In this document: positions 19,816 through 27,175 of the stretch, in pieces
Layout of the letters: each line of letters opens with the position of its first letter
Position numbering within the stretch: position 1 is the first letter of the stretch
Assembly (NCBI GenBank): GCA_003427395.1
Contig: BFEA01000517.1
Location: 157,890-185,064 of the forward strand
Reading direction: 5' to 3'
Length of the DNA stretch: 27,175 bases
Source: Chara braunii
Taxonomy: Eukaryota; Streptophyta; Charophyceae; Charales; Characeae
Translations under genes and position numbers: made by a program
The notes under the pieces: generated by a model
Databases searched by the model: none
The model's input: the letters and a program-made list of their open reading frames with translations, nothing else
What the model was told of the DNA's origin: nothing

Positions 19816-21777
19816 ATGGCTTTGAGCTATACTGTCCGGACGCAGTCGACGGAGGCTGAGGCTACACTGGAAGAGCGAGGTAATGGGCGCGAGAGAGACC
19901 ATCATCTTCTACCGCATGTTCACGTCGGCCGGGAAGCGCGATACGTCAGTCAGGGGATGAGTGCTTCGGGAGGAGATGTGCTCCCTACTTACCGTGCTGT
20001 GTCTTCCTCGGATGGCAAGAAGGTCCTTCTGAGAGTATTTATCCCCGAGTGCAAACTTCCTCAATCCGAGGAAGCAGATCTATTGGAAAAAATGAAGTAG
20101 GTGTTCGGCTCGTTGAACAGCTCAGTCGTTCCGTCCATCGTTGATTGCTTTGCCGGCGATACGCCAGAGGGAGCGCGGAGGCTATTCATTGTTCACGAAG
20201 AGCCTCCTGGCGAGTCGCTGGAGGAGCTTGTGCGGAAAGGGTGGTTGTTCTCGGAGGAGGAGGTCGTCGGGATCGCCGTCGAGACGCTGCAGGTGCTGCC
20301 GTATCTCAATCAGCATCGAAAGCACCTGAACCGGATATCTGAGAAGCTGCTCAATGCTCGGTCGCCACGTCAGCAAGAATGGGAAATCGAATCACTAATT
20401 AGTCAATCTAACATCTGCTCGGGCAACGTTATCGTGGATGCGGAGAGAGCGAGGGGGGGAGGGTTATCATGGGTAGGGCATGTCAAGCTGCTGTCGGGAC
20501 CCGGCGCGCCTTGGACGGCGGGGCCTCCACGTGGAGGCGCGTCGGCGGCGGTGACGTGGCAAGCCGCTGGCAATAGTAATATAAGTAACGTGGCTCGCTC
20601 ATCTGCGGACCCGCAGCTCGAGCGGCAGAGAGCAATTGTTCAGTCGGATTTCTTCACTCTTGGATTGACAGCTGTCCACGTGGCCACAGGAGAGCCGCCG
20701 TCGCTGACGATTCGAGACCTGCAGTTTCGGAATCGGGTCCGTCTTCGCGACCACGTGCAGATGACCGATCGTTTGGCGCAGACACTGGAGCGGCTGCTCC
20801 TCTTCCACTACGTGCCCGGTAGCAGCTATGGCTTCCAGCACGTGAATGACGTCATCCAAGCTCTGCGAGGCAGCTAGACTGCCCTACCGGGGGCATGTCC
20901 AGCTGCCTCTCGAGGCCTCCCACTTCCCAGCTCGACGCCTGATGAGCCCGCTTCTCGACCGGGGCCTGGCTCTAATACTCCAGTGGCGGCCACGTCCTCG
21001 TGGCGAGATCCCGTCTCCATGTCGTCGTCCGATCCCGACCAGGTGGAGTTGCTGGTCATGAGGGGTTCGCAATCAAGCGTAGATCATGGTGACGTCAGCA
21101 AGCCAGAGAGTTTGCCAGCTCAGCATCGCGTACGTGTGAATCTCGGTCCCACAGGATACGAACCACTATCATCATTGCTCCCAAGGACGGACCCAACGAA
21201 GGTGGCAATCTCGACATTCAGCCCGCGCAAGCCCAAACGATCAGCGGTTGTGATCTCATCGGACGGTAGAGAGATCAGCATAGACATTCCTCCCAGCTTA
21301 TCGAGCCGCGAATTTCGCGAGAACGTCCAGCTCTTCCTCCTTTGGGGCGCTATCATTCACCTTGTCATTTTTCCCGTTTTTTTTCTAAATGACAAACGTC
21401 ATTTGTGGTGGTTATTACTGTTTCCCGCTTTCCATCTTTTGTGGGGTTTATTTCTGCTCCTGGCTAGATACGCATCACGTAGCATGAGCGTGAAGATGGT
21501 CGGCGGCGGAGCATACACCATCGCCACGACGATCCGCGACTTCGAACCCCTAATAGAAGCAGAAGGACAAGTCGGGAACATTCGAGAAGTAAGGGTGAGG
21601 TTCAAAATATCGTCTCTTGACGGCGACCAGTACGTGTCCGGTGTAGAAGGGTGTGAGGTGATAGAGATTGGGGGCAAAAGGCAGCGATTTGGGGAAATCA
21701 TGGATACGCTTTTAGACCACGGCGGAAAATTGTGGTTGGTGGGGGAGATCAACGCGTTTCTTCGCAAACAGAGGTAG
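19816..21777 (+). pseudogene. Pseudokinase paralogue interrupted by two in-frame TAG codons
   Basis: Paralogue of 3242-5179 in one continuous reading frame from ATG 19816 to the same terminal TAG. Two internal stops break it: TAG at 20098-20100 (AAG, Lys95, in copy 1) and TAG at 20875-20877 (TGG, Trp355, in copy 1). There are no frameshifts; length differences are multiples of three and fall in the linkers (extra Gly/Ala near PPRGGASAA, and a remodelled Pro-rich stretch after the second stop). Many differences from copy 1 change the amino acid (for example F/I, D/G, P/A, D/N, R/H), as expected under relaxed constraint. The membrane and C-terminal part (20983-21777) is still open and close to copy 1. 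The first stop would leave a 94-residue product. Transcription is possible, since the upstream modules are retained. Confidence 0.8.
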
Positions 21778-21924
21778 GAAAAGTAGGTGTAAGGGGAGAT
21801 AGGGAATGGGGGCGAAAGAGCACACCAGCTGCCAGCACATCCCCGAGTGGAATCGAAATGGGATTGCTCCAGTCAGATTTGTCCTGAGAAGTCGAAGCTT
21901 GTTTGCCCGTTAGCTTTCAGACAG

Positions 21925-22300
21925 TTCTTTTCTTCTTCTTCTTCTTCTTCTTCTTCTTCTTCTTCTTCTTCTTCTTCTTCCCTTTCTTTCACACTACTCT
22001 TTTCGAAAGGAGAAGTCGTAGCATGTCGAAGCCTGTCTGTCCTGACTCCTGAGCAGTGAGCATCAACCGTTTTGTCGCGGGGGGGAACCACTCTTTTCTT
22101 CTCTTTCAACTTCGTCGTTGTCTGCCTCTTCTTCTTCTTCTTCTGCTTCTTCTTCTTCTTCTTCTTCTTCTTCTTCTTCTTGTTGCAGACGACTCTTCTG
22201 GAAATGAGAAGTCGAAGCATGTCGAAGCGTGTAAGGTGTGTCTTGAGTACCAACGTTTTGTCGCGCGAGGGATCTATAACTTTTCCCTTTCCTTTTGGGT
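21925..22300. repeat. Local duplication of a CTT-array module
   Basis: Two modules about 197 bp apart: a (CTT)n array (about 21929-21979; 22126-22180), then GAGAAGTCGTAGCATGTCGAAGC or GAGAAGTCGAAGCATGTCGAAGC, then CAACCGTTTTGTCGCG or CAACGTTTTGTCGCGCG. The first overlaps the end of segmental duplication copy 2. The CTT arrays produce spurious poly-Leu, poly-Phe, poly-Ser or poly-Lys frames. Confidence 0.65.
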
Positions 22301-22391
22301 AAAATTGAATTTCTTTGTCTCTATTTCTGTTGGAACTCTTTGTCGACCAAAGACCTGTCCAGTCCAGGATTCATTCCTAGGCTTGGCTTCT

Positions 22392-22455
22392 TGTCATTGA
22401 TGTCGCTTCCGCTTCCGCTTCCGCTTCGGCTTCCGCTTTGGCTTCCGCTTTGGCT
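22392..22455. repeat. CTTCCG/CTTTGG hexanucleotide repeat
   Basis: About nine units of GCTTCC(G) with CGGCTTCC and TTTGGCTTCC variants. It reads as Gly-Ser on the minus strand, but no gene is supported. Confidence 0.7.
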
Positions 22456-22997
22456 TCCTGGGCTGTGAGCCTGTTGTTCAAACAGTTGCTGAAATCGATA
22501 AGGTTTGGGTATTCCGGGCGTAAGCACACTAGGACCTCAGAGTCTTTATTACGTTATTGCAGTCAGATTCATCCAGGTCCAGCGGTGAATGCTGTCAGAT
22601 ACAGCTCAAGTACTGCCAGTGTGGGTATGCCCTCGATGGAAAGAAAGAGAGAGGAAAAGAGAAGTGCCCTTAGAATAAGAAAAGCAAAAGATAATTTACT
22701 TTCCAAGACTGCAGAGAACAGCAATTTGCTAGTGTCCCAGCAGCTGCCTCAAGTGGGACACGGATAGTGGGAAAGTTGGGTAGCTACTGTACACATTGAA
22801 ACACTGCGCATCCTGATGATGACAACCGTAAAAGCTAAATTTCCGGTCTAATGCAGCCATCATGGGGCTGGGTTGTGTCAGGGGGAAAGACAGCTGGAGC
22901 AGCAGCTGTGGCGAGTGCAGGAAGCGTAATGGTATAAAGGGGAAAGGGTGGGGGGGGGGGGACGCTACAAGGTAATGGGAGAAAAGCTAAGAAACGT

Positions 22998-22999
<2 letters not shown>
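22456..22999. other. Unassigned sequence
   Basis: A plus-strand frame is open to 22767 but lacks an early ATG (first at 22628) and any recognised domain; the distal part is Lys/Arg-rich (MPSMERKREEKRSALRIRKAK). I do not call it a gene. Confidence 0.4.

Positions 23000-23039
<40 letters not shown>
23000..23039. repeat. Poly(T), 40 bases
   Basis: Forty uninterrupted T residues. It could be the poly(A) tail of a minus-strand retroelement occupying 23040 to about 24085. Confidence 0.9.
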
Positions 23040-23040
<1 letters not shown>

Positions 23041-24085
23041 AGAAGGCCCTAATGCCTAAAAACGGTTGGCACAAACCTAGTGCAGAGGTCCAACCCAGCC
23101 CAGACATTGCCATGCGATATAAGCCAGGCTGAAGTGTGAGGAGGTTCAAGGAATCATATCCCAATGAGGGATAGCAGGTACTAGGTAGATATGGGACAAT
23201 GGTCGATAAGGAATCATATCCCAATGAGGGATAGCAGGTACTAGGTAGATATGGGACAATGGTCGATAAGGAATCATATCCCAATGAGGGATAGCAGGTA
23301 CTGGGTAGATATGGGACAATGGTCGATACGGTTTAATGACTGAAAACCTGTTGGGTTTATCACGCCCAAAGTCTCATTTCTTCCCAAAATGCCAATTTCT
23401 TTTAAGCCCAACCAATTCAATCACCTGTCAAATCTCCGTTTATTATTTTCACCTTTCACTATCTACCTACCAGTACTCCTAAGCCTATACAGGGGACCCT
23501 GGAAGCATACCTACCCCCCGCCCTAATTGGCCGTGGTCAGGCAGTAGGGTGGGGCCCCCAGGGGGTGGGGGCCTGCTAAAGTGGACCCAGCATTTTGCCA
23601 GTGGCTGCACCACCTGATGACCCTCTATGACCAATGCGTGTGTGAGTTTGAGCCTGAGTAGGTTCTGTGTGGTGTGTGGGAGACTGTTGGCCATAGTCAC
23701 TGCTGCAACCACCTGTCAAATCTGACGGGTAAGCCCTTCAGGCCTTTTTATTATCATCGTGGTACTGTGGGGAACCTGCGGCAGCCGTCCGCAGTTCAAG
23801 CCTCCAACGATGGAATGAAGGCTGTGCCCAACCCGCAGGTGGGTAATACAGGCCAGGGGTCAGCCAGTCGCACCGGGGCAGAGATTCCTCTATGGGTCAG
23901 TCTCTGTGCCTCCTCGCCGGTCGACTCCCTTACAAACATCAGCAGTCTGTACACAATGCAAAGTGGGACCAATGACCTATCTCGAGGTGGTGCGCACCAA
24001 CCATGCCCAAGGTGAGGCCAATCGGGATTGGACCCAAGACCTTCTGAATGCCACTTTTGTGCATTACCAACTTAGCAGGGATAGA
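23040..24085 (-). mobile_element. tRNA-derived SINE-like element, minus strand
   Basis: Read on the minus strand, the head has an A-box-like CTGCTAAGTTGG (24067-24078) and a B-box-like GGTCCAATCCC (24024-24034), 32 bp apart. The following body (CCTTGGGCATGGTTGG, CCACCTCGAGATAGGTCATTGG, AGACTGCTGATGTTTGTAAGGGAGT) matches the plus-strand element at 10440-10876 with roughly 70% identity by eye. Similarity resumes at GGTAGGTAGATAGTGAAAGGTG (about 23446-23469). About 210 bp between these (23490-23700) has only weak similarity and may be an insertion. The extent down to the poly(T) at 23000-23039 is inferred. An internal (A)GATTTGACAGGTG(A/G)TTG motif occurs twice (23422-23440, 23705-23723). Confidence 0.55.
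23151..23328. repeat. 60-bp minisatellite, three copies
   Basis: The unit starts GAATCATATCCCAATGAGGG and ends GGTCGATAAG, repeated exactly every 60 bp. The copies differ by one base (CTAGG to CTGGG in the third), and the third ends two bases early. Near-identity implies recent amplification or an assembly feature. Confidence 0.95.
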
Positions 24086-24364
24086 CTGATTTACAAGTAG
24101 GTAGATCACACATAGAAGTCTGCCAACCAAGCACAATCAGTGCTAGGAGTCAGACACCCACATACCAGCACACACACAGGGTTGGTGTCTTCTCAGGGGT
24201 ATAGCTAACTCTGGGTGACATGGTGAGTTTTCTTCCATCAGTCAAATCCATTCTGGGCAGACTGCTGCAATTCAACCTCCTGATTAGTTGGAGAAAGTCC
24301 AAAGAAACAGATGGGCAGAGTCATGCTTCTTTGTGGAGTTGTGCATAGGAAACATGACAACACC

Positions 24365-24412
24365 TATAGACATAGATAGATAGATAGGTCGATAAGAGCG
24401 CGCACACACACA

Positions 24413-24457
<45 letters not shown>

Positions 24458-24459
24458 AC
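24365..24459. repeat. (GATA)n and (CA)n microsatellites
   Basis: A short AGATAGATAGATAGG tract near 24373-24389, then CA repeats from 24403 to 24459 with one AT interruption at 24419-24420. Confidence 0.9.
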
Positions 24460-25180
24460 TCTCACACTCACTCCATCACTCACTTACAACCAGGTGGAGG
24501 GTGTGGTTACATCTCGAATTAGTATACATTATTCTGCCTACCATAATGCTGTCAGGGCCCAAGTGAGTTCCGCGGGCACCTTCACAAAGAGCCTACCCGA
24601 GAAGAGGATCCTGGGAATTGAACTATATGTCATGATTTGTAGTTGATACCTATCCAGGTGAGTTTTTGTTGGGGCCGAGCAAGTTTCCGTCACCAGCGAC
24701 TTTTGCTAAAGCAGGAGCCCTCCCTGCTGTCGAATTACAGCCTTATTTACCCTTGGAGAGAGGGTTGGCTCAGATGTGGCCTGAACCAGTGCTCTCAGAC
24801 AAGAGCTCAGGTGGCTGAACAGGGTCGTACATAATTAACTCGGGCTATACACGTGCTTTCAAAAAACTGCAGGGGACCCTGCAACTACGAACCTTTTCCT
24901 TCTTCAGGAGTCCCATCCCTCGGACTCAACCTCAAGGGGTGCTGCCTCTTTCCGCCCTCCCAGTGATGCCTTGTGACATTCAAACCTCACACCCTGTGAT
25001 GTCTGATGTCTTCCGGTTGGAGTGATAAAAAATGCGGAACAGGTTCTGAAAGAACAGCAAAATGGGGTGTGTGAAGGATTTTTAAAAAATTGAGTGTGGG
25101 GACACAGATGGAACTGAAATCCCCAGTGTTAAACCACCAGTACCTCCCCATTGTTTTTTAGAAGTCACGGCCGTTAACGC
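24460..25180. other. Unassigned sequence
   Basis: No gene is supported. GGGAATTGAACTA at 24612-24624 is a B-box-like match on the minus strand, and TTGGCTCAGATGTGG near 24767-24781 is A-box-like on the plus strand, but neither has a properly spaced partner. Confidence 0.4.
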
Positions 25181-25199
25181 GCCGCAACTTTCAGGGGTC

Positions 25200-25645
25200 G
25201 TGCAAGCCAACACCCAGTCGCTGCATTAAGCAAAAAGAAAAAAAAAAGAAACCAAACCAAAACAAAACTAGACAAAGCCCGAATCTCTCTGTGCGCCAGT
25301 GCCAGTCCCGTGAACGTGACTGGCACCTGAACATGACCGGCCGGTCACCGAGGCCAAAATCCTTGAACGGCCGTTCACGGCGGCCATTCACGGCGGCCAT
25401 TCACGGGTTTCCCGCCCACCTGGGCTCCGGTACGGTCGGGATCGGGGCGGGAGGGGGGTGGTGCGGGGGCCTTCTACACCCCCGTGCCTTCAAATCTAAA
25501 AAAACAAAAAAACAAAACAGAATGGGGTGTCTTAGAAAAAAAATAAAATAAAATAGAATTTGGGGGTGGAGGTGGGCGGGGTGTTGGTGCAGGGCCCTGC
25601 GGGAAACGAGGCCCGACCATTTTTTTTTTTTTTTTTTTTTTTTGG
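25200..25645. repeat. Diverged family C repeat and poly(T)
   Basis: Starts with GCAAGCCAACACCC and an A-rich tract, then GTGAACGTGACTGG, GACCGGCCGGTCACCG, the palindrome GAACGGCCGTTC and CGGCGGCCATTCAC twice. This follows the same plan as 690-835. A run of T (about 25620-25643) closes the region, next to the GTTGGTGCAGGGCCCTGCGGG motif shared with the 8500-8728 region. Confidence 0.5.
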
Positions 25646-25853
25646 TTGTAAACTTGTAGTATGGCACTGGCAGCCTGCTGCAGTGTCATGATGTCATCAT
25701 AATTCAAGGGCCCAGAACAGCCTGCGAATGCCCCACACGGTCGACAAAAGCCATGCCTAAATCAGCCAAACTTGTTTTTTTTTTTACTTTTAAATAAAAT
25801 TGAAAACAAAATCCGATGGAGCACAAACGTGTGCAAAGAAAACACCCCCCTAC

Positions 25854-25984
25854 AAGCCAAAAAAACAAAAAAAAAACGGAGTGAACTCCGTGAACTCCAA
25901 CTGGTCACGAAAAACGTGACCGGTGACCGGCCCTCCTTCACCAGGGCCGTGGACAGTGAAGGGGGCTACGGCACTGCCGTGCGC
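25854..25984. repeat. Diverged family C repeat copy
   Basis: CAAGCCAAAAAAAC, A run, GTGAACTCCGTGAACTCC, AACGTGACCGGTGACCGGCC, then GTGGACAGTGAAGGGGGC. It aligns in order with 690-835 and with units of 17340-17780, and is followed at once by a GA array. Confidence 0.6.
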
Positions 25985-25987
25985 GCG

Positions 25988-25990
<3 letters not shown>

Positions 25991-26072
<82 letters not shown>
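25991..26072. repeat. (GA)n microsatellite, 41 units
   Basis: An uninterrupted GA array after GCGCGCGCAA. Confidence 0.95.
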
Positions 26073-26074
<2 letters not shown>

Positions 26075-26320
26075 TGTTATGATCCTGGCCAATTTCGAGA
26101 TACACATCCTTCAGATAGTACAATGCCGTCCAATTGCAGAAAGAAATGAATGAACTTGAGAGGAGAGAGGATTAGGGGAAGAAGAAGAAGTAAGAAAGAA
26201 GAAGAAGATGATGTACACCAGCATAGACAAATGACAAGGCTCTTCTTCTTCGCCCAACAAACTCCTCCTCCTTATCTCCCCCTTCTCTTATTCACACAAG
26301 AAATAATAATACAATGTTGA

Positions 26321-26618
26321 ATGGCTGATCCAGAATCAATGTCCGAGTCCCTCTTCTACTGCACATATCACTTGAGGTCCACCATAGCCATGGCTGCCTC
26401 CCCCACTCTTCACTCTCATAGGCCGAGGGCCCGAGGCTATGGCGGACTACTAGGCCTTGCCCAGATGCCCAAAGGACAACCCAAAGCAGCTATGGCTGCT
26501 CTAGCTCAGGCCGCCTTTCCCAACCCTGCCTTGAAGCTTCTTGGTGTGGCTCTCCCCAGTTGGGGGCTCCCTGCTGCAGCGCCCACCAAGGTGATGAAGA
26601 TGGCTGCCACCATAGCCA
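26321..26618 (+). CDS. Possible first coding exon ending at a consensus splice donor
   Basis: ATG at 26321 opens a frame of 99 codons of moderate complexity, Ala-rich in the second half (AAMAALAQAAFPNPALKLLG, PAAAPTKVMKMAATIA). It runs into CCAG/GTAAGT at 26615-26624, a perfect 5' splice donor whose TAA would otherwise be the stop codon. A second CAG/GTAAGTACC occurs at 27114-27125, and TTGCAG acceptor-like sequence lies at 26883-26888. These could mark a multi-exon gene running off the window, but no domain is recognised, the start context is poor (T at -3) and a 4-codon upstream ORF at 26314 precedes it. The spliced structure is unproven. Confidence 0.25.
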
Positions 26619-26626
26619 GGTAAGTA

Positions 26627-27175
26627 CCGCTGGCGCTCCTTCCCCTCCCTTCCTTCTTCCTCCCTCGTATCCTTCTCCTTCCTCCCCAGCAGCCCTGTCC
26701 AGCATAGCGCTGCTCCAACCAGCGCTCCACCAGTGTGTCGCCAAACTTGCACACCGAAAAAGAGGCCGGACTCTCTGCCCGGCCCGAAGATATAGCGGCC
26801 TGCTTTGCCTCTTGCGCGGTGACTTCCAGGCCGCTCGGCCTTCCAAGCAACCGGTACCTCCTCCCTTTCGTAGGGAAACATCATTGCAGACTCTGATATT
26901 GCCCGTACAGGGCCTAGACCCAGACTGGTTGGACTGGTATCCACCTAGACCTAACCTACAACTACTGGCCCTAGTACTGGGCCTCTAAAAATGCCACTTT
27001 TGTCTTCTTCTGCTCGGCCTCCAGTACCCGCACATCTACCCCTTCAGGGTGCGGTACCGGCCTACCTGCTACTTGAGTGTTTTTCCTGCTGCAATCCCTC
27101 AATGTCACAGCCACAGGTAAGTACCGGCCCTGAGGGCCCAATGAACGAGCAAGTGCCCTTGCGGGCCACACACAC
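26627..27175. other. GC-rich tail of window, possible intron/exon sequence
   Basis: Pyrimidine-rich after the 26618 donor (CCTTCCTTCTTCCTCCC). A plus-strand frame is open to 26988 and ends WLDWYPPRPNLQLLALVLGL, with no recognised domain. Nothing else is assigned. Confidence 0.3.

Larger units (their letters stand above)
17291..22044 (+). repeat. Segmental duplication, copy 2
   Basis: Direct-orientation paralogue of 641-5558. It carries the pseudogene at 19816-21777. Private changes are a tandemly amplified family C repeat (17340-17780), loss of the 980-1335 TIR element and of about 165 bp, a ~110-bp insertion at 18316-18425, a duplicated hairpin at 19130-19243, an extra GA array at 19502-19557, and a pure CTT array downstream of the gene. 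Confidence 0.9.

Noticed and set aside
19816-21777. Alternative genetic code or TAG readthrough explaining the in-frame TAG codons
   Set aside because: The two TAGs replace Lys and Trp codons rather than one amino acid, and both gene copies end at TAG, so TAG acts as stop.
23151-23328. CRISPR-like array
   Set aside because: Units are contiguous 60-bp tandem repeats without unique spacers, in a eukaryotic repeat context.
24600-24840. A third SINE copy
   Set aside because: B-box-like and A-box-like matches are on opposite strands and not properly spaced; no body similarity to the other two.

Overview
The window is eukaryotic nuclear DNA, rich in repeats and poor in genes. It has very long CT/GA, AT, ATT and CA microsatellites, many poly(A)/poly(T) runs, dispersed low-copy repeats, SINE-like elements with Pol III boxes, TIR elements and a 4.9-kb segmental duplication. 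There are no bacterial operons, CRISPR arrays, rRNA genes or intact tRNA genes. The main gene resembles a cyanobacterial-type kinase, which points to a photosynthetic eukaryote; a charophyte-type green alga or other streptophyte is my low-confidence guess. Two Nextera mate-pair adapter remnants and one lone N show that this is draft assembly sequence with identifiable artefacts.

Layout. 1-35 adapter remnant; 36-480 CT-array dispersed repeat (family A); 589-643 (AT)n; 641-5558 segmental duplication copy 1, containing an intact intronless gene (3242-5179) for a 645-residue membrane-anchored pseudokinase; 5559-6400 nothing recognised; 6404-6531 an almost perfect 47-nt-arm hairpin; 7020-8480 dispersed repeat family B with an internal ~490-bp tandem duplication; 8729-9345 second family A copy; 9461-9954 an adapter-split 228-bp artefactual duplication; 10231-10313 (ATT)n; 10440-10876 SINE-like element with poly(A) tail; 11270-11925 promoter-like island with a small ORF; 12743-12898 microsatellites; 12979-13524 an orphan 181-aa ORF; 13748-14137 a TIR element; 14890-16980 second, longer family B region; 17043-17273 a short ORF ending at the duplication boundary; 17291-22044 segmental duplication copy 2, whose kinase-like gene is broken by two in-frame TAG codons; 22045-22300 a local CTT-module duplication; 23000-24085 a minus-strand SINE-like element with a 3 x 60-bp minisatellite; 24403-24459 (CA)n; 25200-25990 two more copies of the GTGACC/GTGAAC-type repeat (family C); 26321-27175 a possible start of a spliced gene.

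The two pseudokinase loci are paralogues carried with about 2.6 kb of upstream sequence, including a TATA-like box, tandem G-box (CACGTG) plus GA modules and a small hairpin. Copy 1 is open throughout; copy 2 is a young pseudogene. Insertions private to one copy (a TIR element in copy 1, a hairpin-bearing 110-bp insert in copy 2, a duplicated hairpin in copy 2) make the pair a record of local DNA turnover. I see no obvious multi-gene system. The most notable biology is the degenerate cyanobacterial-type kinase with its conserved membrane/C-terminal domain, the miRNA-precursor-like hairpin and the TIR/SINE elements.
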